Assembly (NCBI GenBank): GCA_902774325.1
Contig: CACYIC010000013.1
Coordinates: 1 to 47,614 of the forward strand
Length of the DNA stretch: 47,614 bases
From: an uncultured Ruminococcus sp.
GTDB lineage: Bacteria > Bacillota > Clostridia > Oscillospirales > Acutalibacteraceae
Reading direction: 5' to 3'
Shown here: piece after piece, positions 9,569 through 17,252 of the stretch
Numbering within the stretch: position 1 is the stretch's first letter
Layout of the letters: each line of letters begins with the position of its first letter
Notes under the pieces: generated by a model
The model's input: only the letters and a program-made list of their open reading frames with translations
Told to the model about the DNA's origin: nothing
Database searches by the model: none
Program-made: the position numbers and the translations under genes

Positions 9569-10178
9569 GATCCTCTTCCCTCATTCTCTTGATTTCGTCC
9601 ATTATCCTGTTGGACGCGATCTTAAGCTCGCGTCTGCCGCCCTCGGAGGTAAGACCCAGCTCCTCGGGAGAAAGAGCCTTGCCGAAATGGATGACTCTCT
9701 TGGCAAAGCGGTGCTTCGGATTTCCTACGACAGTTATGCAGGCGGGCACAACGGGTATCTGCATCTGCTGAGAAAGCAGAGCGCAGCCGCTGCGCGGACG
9801 CATCAGCTCTCCTGTCTTTGATCTTCCGCCCTCGATGAAGATAGTCATCATGTTTCCTTCTCTGATTATATCCTCACCGGTCTTTATGGCTTTGCCGTCG
9901 CCTGCGCCTCGGTCAACCGGGAACGCGCCGAGATGTCGGATGATAAACGAAGCGAACTTATTTGTAAACAGCTCCACCTTAGCCATGAAATAAAGCCTGC
10001 GCTTGCAGCAGAGTCCCAAAAGCACGGGATCGGCAAAGGTGAGATGGTTGCTCGCGAGAAGCACGCCGCCCTCCTCGGGGATATTCTCGCTGCCGATGTT
10101 TTTATAGCGGTAAAGCAGCTTGTAGGCGGGAGTGAGGATCACCTTTCCGATTGAATACAAAACCTTGGATTGTGCCAT
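9546..10178 (-). CDS. plsC: 1-acyl-sn-glycerol-3-phosphate acyltransferase (PlsC family)
   Basis: This 210-residue membrane-associated enzyme acylates lysophosphatidic acid in phospholipid synthesis. The catalytic H-x4-D motif is seen as NHLTFAD at about residue 44, and the acceptor-binding motif as EGGRSKTGE at about 115. A hydrophobic N-terminal stretch and KAL-rich basic patches fit membrane association. Its ATG overlaps the cmk stop (TAATG) and its 3' end overlaps ispH-S1 by 23 bases. The arrangement cmk-plsC-ispH-S1 is common in Clostridia. Confidence 0.93.
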   Translation of the reverse strand: MAQSKVLYSIGKVILTPAYKLLYRYKNIGSENIPEEGGVLLASNHLTFADPVLLGLCCKRRLYFMAKVELFTNKFASFIIRHLGAFPVDRGAGDGKAIKTGEDIIREGNMMTIFIEGGRSKTGELMRPRSGCALLSQQMQIPVVPACITVVGNPKHRFAKRVIHFGKALSPEELGLTSEGGRRELKIASNRIMDEIKRMREEDLEKYKKG

Positions 10179-10846
10179 TATATCTTCTCCTTGATAACAG
10201 AGATAATTTTTTCCACGCTTTGATCAAAGTCAAGCTCGGTGGTATCTACCGTAACGCTGTCCTCCGCCGCCTTGAGCGGAGCGGTTTCACGGTGAGTATC
10301 GTTATAATCCCGCTCGATGACATCGCTGAGGATATCCTCGAATTTGACGTCCATTCCCTTTTCTATAAGCTCCTTGTATCGTCTGCCCGCGCGCGCCTCG
10401 GGTGAAGCGGTGAGAAAGATCTTTACCTGAGCGTCGGGGAGAACGACGGTCCCGATATCCCTTCCGTCCATGATGACGTCGTTTGTTTTCGCCATATTTC
10501 GCTGCAAATCGAGCAGATACGCCCGCACCTTCGGTACGGCGGATATTTTGGAAGCCATCATCGAAACCTCGGGAGTGCGGATAAGGGAGGAAACATCCTC
10601 TCCGTCGAGCAAAACGATCTGCTCTCCGTTTTCGTTGAAGGTCAGCTCGACCTTGATTTGTTCGAGCATGGCGTCAAGCTCGGGAGAATCTACGGGCTCA
10701 GTTTCTCTGCGCATCGCAGCCAGACCGATAGTGCGGTAAAGCGCTCCCGTATCGACATAAATATAGCCGAGCTTTGATGCCGCCTGTCTTGCGATTGTGG
10801 ATTTGCCCGCGCCGGCGGGACCGTCAAGCGCTATTGCTATTGACAT
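10178..10846 (-). CDS. cmk: Cytidylate kinase
   Basis: The enzyme phosphorylates CMP and dCMP with ATP. The 222-residue protein shows the P-loop GPAGAGKST at residues 9-17. The family motifs YVDTGALYRTIG, GRDIGTVVLPDAQVKIFLTAS and RRYKEL follow, with the C-terminal ERDYNDTHRETAPLKAA. Length matches the short bacterial Cmk type. It starts 24 bases after the flavoprotein stop and overlaps plsC by one base. Confidence 0.97.
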   Translation of the reverse strand: MSIAIALDGPAGAGKSTIARQAASKLGYIYVDTGALYRTIGLAAMRRETEPVDSPELDAMLEQIKVELTFNENGEQIVLLDGEDVSSLIRTPEVSMMASKISAVPKVRAYLLDLQRNMAKTNDVIMDGRDIGTVVLPDAQVKIFLTASPEARAGRRYKELIEKGMDVKFEDILSDVIERDYNDTHRETAPLKAAEDSVTVDTTELDFDQSVEKIISVIKEKI

Positions 10847-10870
10847 ATTCTTTTCTTTCCTTTCAACTTT

Positions 10871-12100
10871 TTAGTAAGCGGCGTTTTCACCCGCAAGTCT
10901 GCCTGTGCACCAGGCAATCTGCAGATTGAAGCCGCCTGTATATGCGTCGCAGTCGATCACCTCGCCTGCGAAATAAAGTCCTTTTATCAGCTTGCTTTCC
11001 ATGGTTTTCGGGTTGATCTCGTCGGTTTCAACTCCGCCGGAGGTGATGATAGCCTCCTCGATGGGGCGAAAACCGCTGATCTCAACGGTGAAGCCCTTCA
11101 AAATCCCGATCAGCGCGCGCCTTTCCTCCTTCGTCACGGCGTTGCACTTCTTATCAAAGGGGACTCCCCAGCGTTTAAGCACGGGAACGATGATTTTTCT
11201 GGGCAAGAGCCTTGAAAACGAGTTGGAAACGTCCTTGTTTGAGTTTTCTGTAAAATCCGAAATCAACCTTTTGTCGAGCTGCTCGGGTGAAAGCGCGGGT
11301 TTGAGATCGATCACCGCGCGGTATTTTCCCTCGGAGATATCTCTTATATGCGAGCTCGCCGACAGGATAACGGGTCCGCTCATTCCGAAATGGGTAAACA
11401 GCATTTCACCAAAGTCAGAGTAGACCTCTTTTTGAGTTTTATTATCAATTATTTTCAGGGAAATATTTTTTAGAGCGAGTCCCTGCATTGATTTGCAGTC
11501 CTTATCCCTGCTTTCAAGCGGCACAAGAGAGGGCTTTATCTCGGTTATCGTATGCCCTGCCTGCCGTGCCAGCAGGTAGCCGTCGCCGGTTGAGCCTGTC
11601 AGCGGATAGCTTTTGCCTCCGCAGCATATTATGACAGCGTCGGAATAATAGCTTTCCCTTCCTTTTACTCCGACCGCTTCACCGTTCTCGATAAAAAGCC
11701 CGGAAACGGCGTCCTGAACGATCCTGACACCGTTATCGAGAGCAAACGCTCTCATCGCGTCCACAACATCCGACGACTTATCGGAGGAGGGAAACACGCG
11801 GTTGCCTCTCTCCGTTTTGAGTTTCAGACCAAGGCTCTCAAAGAACTCGATAGTATCCGAGGGACTGAAGCGGTTGATCGCGGAATAGAGGAATTTTCCG
11901 TTCACGGGAACATTGTTGACAAAGGTCGGGACGTCGCAGTTATTTGTAAGGTTGCATCTGCCCTTTCCCGTGATCATTATTTTTCTGCCGACCTTGGGGT
12001 TTTTCTCGATCAGGGTAACGGAAGCGCCGCAGAGCGCCGCCGTCCCCGCAGCCATGAGTCCTGCCGCTCCCGCTCCGACTACGATAACCTTTTTACGCAT
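10871..12100 (-). CDS. NAD(P)/FAD-dependent oxidoreductase, HI0933 (YhiN/BaiN-like) family
   Basis: This 409-residue flavoprotein has an N-terminal dinucleotide-binding fold (VVGAGAAGLMAAGTAA, residues 6-21) and the family signature GRKIMITGKGRCNLTN at about 40-55. A second GxxG-type patch is IICCGGKSYPLTGSTGDGY, and the C-terminal FAD motif is GLYFAGEVIDCDAYTGGFNLQ. The true substrate of most members is unknown. One relative, BaiN, acts in bile acid 7-dehydroxylation, but that role cannot be inferred here. It overlaps the upstream regulator by 8 bases and sits in the conserved cmk-plsC-ispH operon, which favours a housekeeping role. Confidence 0.9.
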   Translation of the reverse strand: MRKKVIVVGAGAAGLMAAGTAALCGASVTLIEKNPKVGRKIMITGKGRCNLTNNCDVPTFVNNVPVNGKFLYSAINRFSPSDTIEFFESLGLKLKTERGNRVFPSSDKSSDVVDAMRAFALDNGVRIVQDAVSGLFIENGEAVGVKGRESYYSDAVIICCGGKSYPLTGSTGDGYLLARQAGHTITEIKPSLVPLESRDKDCKSMQGLALKNISLKIIDNKTQKEVYSDFGEMLFTHFGMSGPVILSASSHIRDISEGKYRAVIDLKPALSPEQLDKRLISDFTENSNKDVSNSFSRLLPRKIIVPVLKRWGVPFDKKCNAVTKEERRALIGILKGFTVEISGFRPIEEAIITSGGVETDEINPKTMESKLIKGLYFAGEVIDCDAYTGGFNLQIAWCTGRLAGENAAY

Positions 12101-12986
12101 TTCCGTTCGCCTTCAGCAGGTGGTCGTTGTCGTTGCCGGAATATACGCCTTCCTTGTTCCAAAGCTGCTCAAGCCGGGTGAAGGTCTCGCTGACGTCGTC
12201 CTTTTTCTTGAGCACGGTCGCGACTATCAGCGCGTTGATAAGGCTCAGAGGAGCTACAAGGGAATCGACTATCGACGCCATATCGCTGCGGGCGATAAGC
12301 ACCGAGTCGGCGGTCTGAACCAGAGGCGAAGCCATGCTGTCGGTTATGGCGATAGCGTGAGCTCCGCGTTCACGGGCAAAGGTCATGGCTTCAACAGCCA
12401 TCGCGCTGTAGCGTGGAAAAGAGATCCCGATGATGACGTCATCCTTGGTCATTCGGAAAACGGTCTCATATATATCCGTCGTGCTGGCGGTATTTATCAG
12501 CACCACGTTGTCAAAAATAAGCTGGAAATAATAAGCGAGAAAATTCGCTATCGCCGCGGTCGAGCGAACGCCGAAAATATAGATCCTGCGCGCGCGGCAG
12601 ATCTCATCAACAGCATTATTGAAATCCTCGTGCGAGGTTTCCTCAATAGTCCTGCGGATCTTTTCGATATCCTGATTCAAAACGGTATCAAGTACGTTTT
12701 TATCACCGATACGGGTCGAGGTGACTTCAATGCGCTGAACCGAGGTGAGCTTGTTGCGGATCATTTCCTGCATAGCCTTCTGCAGCTTTGGGTATCCGTC
12801 ATAGCCCAGCTCCGTCGCGAAGCGCACAACGGTGCTCTCCGAAACTCCGACGGTCTCGCCGAGCTTGTAGGCGGTCATATACGCCGCTTTATCGTAATGC
12901 TCGACGATATACAGCGCGATCCGGCGCTGACCCTTTGAAAAGCTGTCCATCATCAGGTCTATTCTGGTGAGAAGATGTGTAATCAT
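12093..12986 (-). CDS. MurR/RpiR family transcriptional regulator
   Basis: The 297-residue protein has an N-terminal helix-turn-helix (LGETVGVSESTVVRFATELGY, about residues 41-61). Its C-terminal SIS sugar-phosphate-binding domain (about residues 125-260) carries YIFGVRSTAAIANFLAYYF and GISFPRYSAMAVEAMTFARERGAHAIAITD. Such regulators usually sense phosphosugars. None of the genes in its operon is an obvious sugar gene, so the target is unclear; it may regulate itself or the divergent hisHF unit. It is the first gene of the operon and has a near-consensus promoter. Confidence 0.9.
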   Translation of the reverse strand: MITHLLTRIDLMMDSFSKGQRRIALYIVEHYDKAAYMTAYKLGETVGVSESTVVRFATELGYDGYPKLQKAMQEMIRNKLTSVQRIEVTSTRIGDKNVLDTVLNQDIEKIRRTIEETSHEDFNNAVDEICRARRIYIFGVRSTAAIANFLAYYFQLIFDNVVLINTASTTDIYETVFRMTKDDVIIGISFPRYSAMAVEAMTFARERGAHAIAITDSMASPLVQTADSVLIARSDMASIVDSLVAPLSLINALIVATVLKKKDDVSETFTRLEQLWNKEGVYSGNDNDHLLKANGNA

Positions 12987-13016
12987 TTTTTACACCTCAT
13001 AAAATTTATTCAATCT

Positions 13017-13045
13017 ATTTTAGCACATTGACTTGCATTTTTCAA
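13017..13045 (-). promoter_or_regulatory. Sigma-A promoter of the rpiR-like operon
   Basis: On the minus strand, TTGAAA (13045-13040), a 17-base spacer and TAAAAT (13022-13017) lie about 30 bases before the regulator's start codon. It would drive the five-gene operon ending in ispH-S1. Confidence 0.75.
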
Positions 13046-13087
13046 TAATTTTGCAGGATGATTTTTTGATTTTATAAAAATTTTTGA

Positions 13088-13104
13088 ATTTCAGAGCTTG
13101 AAAT
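13088..13104. promoter_or_regulatory. Inverted repeat ATTTCA-N5-TGAAAT, possible operator
   Basis: A perfect 6-base inverted repeat with a 5-base spacer lies one base upstream of the hisH -35 box and about 43 bases upstream of the divergent regulator's -35 box. Its placement suits a repressor or activator site for the hisHF promoter. The binding protein is unknown; the divergent RpiR-like regulator is an obvious candidate. Confidence 0.4.
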
Positions 13105-13105
13105 A

Positions 13106-13134
13106 TTGCAAAAGGTCTGTTGATGTGTTAAAAT
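13106..13134 (+). promoter_or_regulatory. Sigma-A promoter of hisHF
   Basis: TTGCAA (13106-13111), a 17-base spacer and TAAAAT (13129-13134) precede hisH. The predicted transcript starts near 13141, giving a very short leader that contains only the ribosome binding site GGAG (13150-13153). No T-box or leader peptide fits in this space. Confidence 0.75.
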
Positions 13135-13162
13135 ATTCACGTAAAAAACGGAGATGATGAAA

Positions 13163-13777
13163 ATGATTGCTATAATTGATTACGGAGCGGGAAATATTCA
13201 AAGCGTATACAAGGCGTTTCGGCATATCGGCTGCGAGTGCCGGATCACAAGCGACAGAGATGAGATCCTCGCAGGCGACGCCGCGGTTTTTCCGGGAGTG
13301 GGCTCGTTCGGAGATACGGTCGACACCCTGAACAAATTGGGGATCAAGGGCTCGATTATTGATTTTATAAAAAGCGGCAAGCCGTTTCTCGGCATCTGCC
13401 TCGGCTTACAGCTTTTATTCCCCGCAAGCGAGGAAAGCCCCGGCGCAGAGGGTCTGGGGATTTTTGACGGCAGCATCACAAGGATCCCGAACGGCGAAGG
13501 TCTGAAAATACCTCATATCGGCTGGAACAGCCTTGAGATCGATCCCGCAAGCCGCCTCCTGAAAGGGATAGAGCAGGGCGCTTACACTTATTTTGTTCAC
13601 TCCTATTTCCTTAACGCGGCTGACAAAAGCATCGTATCCGCTCAAACGGAATACGGAGTCAGGATCGACGCGGCAATCGAGAAGGACAACGTCTTTGCCA
13701 CTCAATTCCACCCTGAAAAGAGCGGAGAAACGGGACTTGCCATTCTCAGAAATTTTGCGGAAATAGCGGAGGGCTGA
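13163..13777 (+). CDS. hisH: Imidazole glycerol phosphate synthase, glutamine amidotransferase subunit
   Basis: HisH hydrolyses glutamine and passes ammonia to HisF in histidine synthesis. The 204-residue class I amidotransferase shows the nucleophile C79 in GICLGLQLL and the H183/E185 dyad in HPEKSG. The N-terminus [11 protein letters not shown] is canonical, which together with the 9-base distance from GGAG selects the third of three in-frame ATGs (13154, 13157, 13163). hisF follows 2 bases after the stop. No other his gene is in the window, so the pair is separated from the rest of the pathway. Confidence 0.95.
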   Translation: MIAIIDYGAGNIQSVYKAFRHIGCECRITSDRDEILAGDAAVFPGVGSFGDTVDTLNKLGIKGSIIDFIKSGKPFLGICLGLQLLFPASEESPGAEGLGIFDGSITRIPNGEGLKIPHIGWNSLEIDPASRLLKGIEQGAYTYFVHSYFLNAADKSIVSAQTEYGVRIDAAIEKDNVFATQFHPEKSGETGLAILRNFAEIAEG

Positions 13778-13779
13778 AA

Positions 13780-14535
13780 ATGTACGCTAAACGAATAATC
13801 CCCTGCCTCGACGTTAAAAACGGCAGAGTTGTAAAGGGAGTCAGCTTTGTAAATATAATCGACGCGGGAGATCCCGTTGAATGCGCGATCGAATACGACA
13901 GGCAAGGCGCCGACGAGCTTGTATTTCTCGATATAACCGCCTCGAGCGATTCGAGAAACATAACGATAGATATGGTCGAAAGGGTCGCTGAAAGCATCTT
14001 TATCCCCTTCACCGTCGGCGGAGGCATCCGCAGCGTCGACGATTTCAACGCGCTTCTGCACGCGGGAGCGGACAAGGTCTCGGTCAATTCCGCCGCCGTC
14101 CACCGTCCCGAGCTTATAAGCGAGGCGGCGTATAAGTTCGGCAGCCAGTGCGTTGTCGCTGCTATCGACGCTAAGCGCAGCGGCGACAGCTGGGAGGTTT
14201 ATATAAACGGCGGAAGAAAGCCGATGGGGATAGACGCGGTCGAATGGGCGGTCAAATGCGAGCAGCTCGGCGCCGGCGAAATACTTCTCACCAGTATGGA
14301 CGAGGACGGACAGAAAAAGGGCTACGACCTCGCGCTTACAAGAGCGGTTTCTGAAAGGGTGAATATCCCCGTTATCGCGAGCGGCGGCGCGGGCGCTCTC
14401 GAACATTTTTACGACGCGTTCACCGAGGGCAAGGCTGACGCGGTGCTGGCGGCTTCTCTTTTCCATTTCGGCGAGATACCTATTCCCGAGCTGAAAAAAT
14501 ATCTCAACGAGAAAAAAATACCCGTCAGGATATGA
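13780..14535 (+). CDS. hisF: Imidazole glycerol phosphate synthase, cyclase subunit
   Basis: HisF converts PRFAR and ammonia to imidazole glycerol phosphate and AICAR. The 251-residue TIM barrel has both catalytic aspartates, D11 (IPCLDVKNG) and D130 (AAIDAKR). Its phosphate-binding loops are [10 protein letters not shown] and [11 protein letters not shown]. This matches true HisF rather than divergent surface-sugar homologues. It starts 2 bases after hisH and ends 12 bases before a strong terminator. Confidence 0.97.
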   Translation: MYAKRIIPCLDVKNGRVVKGVSFVNIIDAGDPVECAIEYDRQGADELVFLDITASSDSRNITIDMVERVAESIFIPFTVGGGIRSVDDFNALLHAGADKVSVNSAAVHRPELISEAAYKFGSQCVVAAIDAKRSGDSWEVYINGGRKPMGIDAVEWAVKCEQLGAGEILLTSMDEDGQKKGYDLALTRAVSERVNIPVIASGGAGALEHFYDAFTEGKADAVLAASLFHFGEIPIPELKKYLNEKKIPVRI

Positions 14536-14547
14536 TCTAAAAACAAC

Positions 14548-14579
14548 GAGCAGGGCAAACACCCTGCTCTGAATTTTTT
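14548..14579 (+). terminator. Rho-independent terminator of hisHF
   Basis: A perfect 8-base-pair stem GAGCAGGG / CCCTGCTC with a 6-base loop is followed by TGAA and six T. On the minus strand the stem is followed by a broken T run, so it may also stop transcripts arriving from 14711. Between 14580 and 14710 I see no further gene or structure. Confidence 0.92.
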
Positions 14580-14710
14580 AAATCCTTGTTTTTATCCTTA
14601 TAAATTTTCGGTGAAACTCGGCAAACGGCTCGTTCAAAGTCCGTAAGCGGAAACGCGGCACCGCAGGGATCAGACTAATCAGATCAAGAAAAACCCGCTA
14701 TTTGTTCGAT

Positions 14711-16327
14711 CTATTTATAAAAATATGGTATCAGCTTAAACATTATCCTTGCGACTCCGTCGCAGATAAGAACTATTCCGACGCTTATCGAGAAAGCAAA
14801 CACCCGACGCTCCGGGATAATGAGAAAGCTCACGCCGTAGATCACGCAGATTATGCTTTCGATTATATTTATAACGCGCAGATAGGTCTCCTTCTTCTTG
14901 TCGGTCGCCTGCATTATGATCTGAGAAGCCAAAACGAAAGCGGAAACTCCGAAAATCATGCTTCCGAACATGAAGGTCGCCTGCTCCTTGATAAACAGGA
15001 TAACGCAGATCGCGATCAAAATAACGCTTATATAAATGCGCTCCTTGTTTGACTCAAAGCTCCAGCGAGATTTTATCAGCCGCTTTATTGTGAAAATCAC
15101 CTCGGCTAGCGCAAGGACGATAAAAAATACGCCCGATACGATTTCCAGAATATTTTTCGAGGCGACAAGGAAAAAAACGCCGAGCAGTATCATAACCGTA
15201 CTTTTCGCTATCTGATTATCGCCGAGCCATTTCAAGAAGCCGTTCTTCTTGATATCCTTGAAGGAATTTCCGAACGCCGCCCTGAGCGACAGAGAGGCAA
15301 CGGCGCTTTTGGTCTGAGCGCTCCCTCCGAGCACGGTCATTAGGATATTTTCGACGGAATCGGCTCCCTTCCTTGCGACGTCTCCGACATATTCCAGACC
15401 GTCGTTATAGAGCGCGTCAAAGAATTCATTTACGAATACCCTGCGATCCTCCTGAGACTGATCCTCTATCCATTCCCTGATTATATCGTTAAGCTCCTCG
15501 GATTTCGGATCGTTTTCCTTGATTGCTTTCAGCCGCCCGTGATCAACTCCCCACGCTGACAAAAAATGCTGATTAAAGCCGTCGGCGTCGGAATCCACGA
15601 TGATCTTATTGTCCGCCTCGGGCTCAAAGAGCTTTCCGATAACCGAGAATTTGGGGATGATCCGGGTGAGCCTGCGCTTTATCCTTGACATACAGGTCAT
15701 GTCCATGACCTCGGGGCAAAGTCCGGGAGCGTCAAGTATATAAACCTGCGTAATATTAGGATACCAAAGCTCCGTATCCATCAGTCCCGCCGCGTAAAGA
15801 GCCATATTTCCGCCCTTTGAGTGCCCGCCGATATAGTTTTTTACGCCGGGCTTCACAAAGCGGTTGACATATTCGAGCGCCATGCGCTGAGCGGTGGTCT
15901 CCGTGAAGCTTATCATGAAGTCCTCTTTCCAGCCCGCGAGGGATTCATCCGTCCCGCGAAACGCAATAAAGCGAAATAGCTCCTTGTAATCCACGGTCAC
16001 GGCGGCAAACTGAACGGCGGTTTTCGGGTCGTACTTCTCCGTGAAGTCGCGAATGATCACATCTCCGAAGCGCCGCGAGCCAGCCATTGTAACGAAAAAC
16101 TCGCGGTCGCCCTTGTTGTTCATAACTCCGGTGAATTCCTTTTTGGAGAATATCAGCTTGTGCATCTCACGAAGCGTCACCGCCTGCTTTTCACCCGCCT
16201 GATTTACGGGCTGCCGCAAATCAAAATAGGACAAAAAGCCGAAAATCACCGCGTCGACCTCACAATACTCAAGCTCCTCAAAGCTGAAACGCCCCAGCCA
16301 CTTGATATAATCGGTTATATTTTCCAT
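14711..16327 (-). CDS. Lipase-like (DUF2974/Mbeg1-like) alpha/beta hydrolase fused to a membrane domain
   Basis: Residues 1-340 resemble the DUF2974 family, lipase-like alpha/beta hydrolases common in Firmicutes. The pattern VTVDYKELFRFIAFRGTDESLAGWKEDF is followed by the nucleophile elbow GGHSKGGN with S170 and a following ILDAPGL aspartate. From about residue 372 to the end there are about six hydrophobic helices in pairs, resembling HdeD/DUF308 membrane domains. No signal peptide is present, so the hydrolase domain should be cytosolic, tethered through the C-terminus. Substrate unknown. AGAAGGA precedes the ATG. There is no room for a separate promoter between the preceding terminator and this gene. 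Confidence 0.8.
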   Translation of the reverse strand: MENITDYIKWLGRFSFEELEYCEVDAVIFGFLSYFDLRQPVNQAGEKQAVTLREMHKLIFSKKEFTGVMNNKGDREFFVTMAGSRRFGDVIIRDFTEKYDPKTAVQFAAVTVDYKELFRFIAFRGTDESLAGWKEDFMISFTETTAQRMALEYVNRFVKPGVKNYIGGHSKGGNMALYAAGLMDTELWYPNITQVYILDAPGLCPEVMDMTCMSRIKRRLTRIIPKFSVIGKLFEPEADNKIIVDSDADGFNQHFLSAWGVDHGRLKAIKENDPKSEELNDIIREWIEDQSQEDRRVFVNEFFDALYNDGLEYVGDVARKGADSVENILMTVLGGSAQTKSAVASLSLRAAFGNSFKDIKKNGFLKWLGDNQIAKSTVMILLGVFFLVASKNILEIVSGVFFIVLALAEVIFTIKRLIKSRWSFESNKERIYISVILIAICVILFIKEQATFMFGSMIFGVSAFVLASQIIMQATDKKKETYLRVINIIESIICVIYGVSFLIIPERRVFAFSISVGIVLICDGVARIMFKLIPYFYK

Positions 16328-16341
16328 AGCTAATCCTTCTG

Positions 16342-16374
16342 AAAACAGCCTGCCGCTTAATCTGACAGGCTGTT
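16342..16374 (-). terminator. Rho-independent terminator after the SseB-domain gene
   Basis: Minus-strand stem AACAGCCTG / CAGGCTGTT (16374-16366 with 16352-16344) is followed by a short T run. It lies between the SseB-domain gene and the lipase-like gene. Its tail is only 14 bases from the next start codon, so it may be a leaky attenuator. Confidence 0.75.
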
Positions 16375-16412
16375 TCTGTATTATCGGAAATCCAAAAGCA
16401 CTCAGGCGCTTA

Positions 16413-17234
16413 TTATTCCTCTTCGGGCTTCTGATAGAAGGGCTCTATTCCCTTTACCGCGTTTTTGGCGAACTCCATGGAATACGGCATCATTGAGAGA
16501 TTTATCTTATCGTCGATATAGGGCTTCGCGATCTCCGCGATAGCGTCGAAGGTCTGGCTCATATCTCCCGTGAAATCCACCACGATGAAATAGCTCAGCT
16601 GACCGTCCTGCTCGACAAGGCGCAGATACGCCGCGTTCACCTCGGGCTCGGTGCTGAAATGATTGATAAGCGCCGCCATCATATCTATCGGGTATTCGGC
16701 GGGGTCGCCGAGCTTGATCTCGGTGTTGCTCTTGAGAGTATGCTTTTCTCTCATGAGATAATCATGCTGCTGCTTGATGGAAATGACCATCTCCTTGGGG
16801 AAAGTCACGCTTCTGCCAAAGGGATTGATAACAAAGCCCTTGACATTCGCGTTCGGATCCATAACCATTGCCGCGACGCTGTCAAAATCGGTAACGACCT
16901 TTTGAGCCTTGTCGCTGCCCTTCCATTTGAAAAGCTCGTCGGTATCAGAGAATACTCCGAAGAATTTGTCGTGGTTGCCGTTCTCAAGAAGGCGGAACTG
17001 CACCTGAGTCGCGCTGGACATCACGGTGCTGTTTTCCGTGGTGTGCGCCTGGGGTATCTGCCTCACCATCGCGGGAAGAATGAGCTTTGCGTTGACGACC
17101 TGATTAATCATATTGTTTACGGTCTGAGGGTTGTTGTTCTTCTGCATATTCTCGATCGCGGCGACGAGCTCGGGGTTCTTAATCTCCTCGGCAGGCACCT
17201 TGCTGTTCTCCATTTTGATATTCGGTTTGCTCAT
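16413..17234 (-). CDS. SseB-domain protein
   Basis: The 273-residue soluble protein fits the SseB family (enhanced serine sensitivity). An N-terminal half contains ATQVQFRLLENGNHDKFFGVFSDTDELFKW and VKGFVINPFGRSVTFPKEM. A C-terminal domain (about residues 165-265) has KLGDPAEYPIDMMAALINHFSTEPEVNAAYL. The biochemical role of this family is not established. The start at 17234 is chosen over upstream TTG/ATG codons because GGAGGT lies 7 bases before it. The gene begins 18 bases after the amylase stop, so the two are probably co-transcribed. Confidence 0.75.
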   Translation of the reverse strand: MSKPNIKMENSKVPAEEIKNPELVAAIENMQKNNNPQTVNNMINQVVNAKLILPAMVRQIPQAHTTENSTVMSSATQVQFRLLENGNHDKFFGVFSDTDELFKWKGSDKAQKVVTDFDSVAAMVMDPNANVKGFVINPFGRSVTFPKEMVISIKQQHDYLMREKHTLKSNTEIKLGDPAEYPIDMMAALINHFSTEPEVNAAYLRLVEQDGQLSYFIVVDFTGDMSQTFDAIAEIAKPYIDDKINLSMMPYSMEFAKNAVKGIEPFYQKPEEE

Positions 17235-17252
17235 TTTCATTACCTCCAAAAA

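Noticed and set aside
10871-12100. Bile-acid-converting BaiN enzyme
   Set aside because: The family match is general (HI0933-like) and the gene sits in a housekeeping operon with no other bai gene, so the specific role is not supported.
13154-13162. Earlier ATG codons for hisH
   Set aside because: The ATGs at 13154 and 13157 are too close to GGAG at 13150-13153, while 13163 gives the canonical N-terminus at good spacing.
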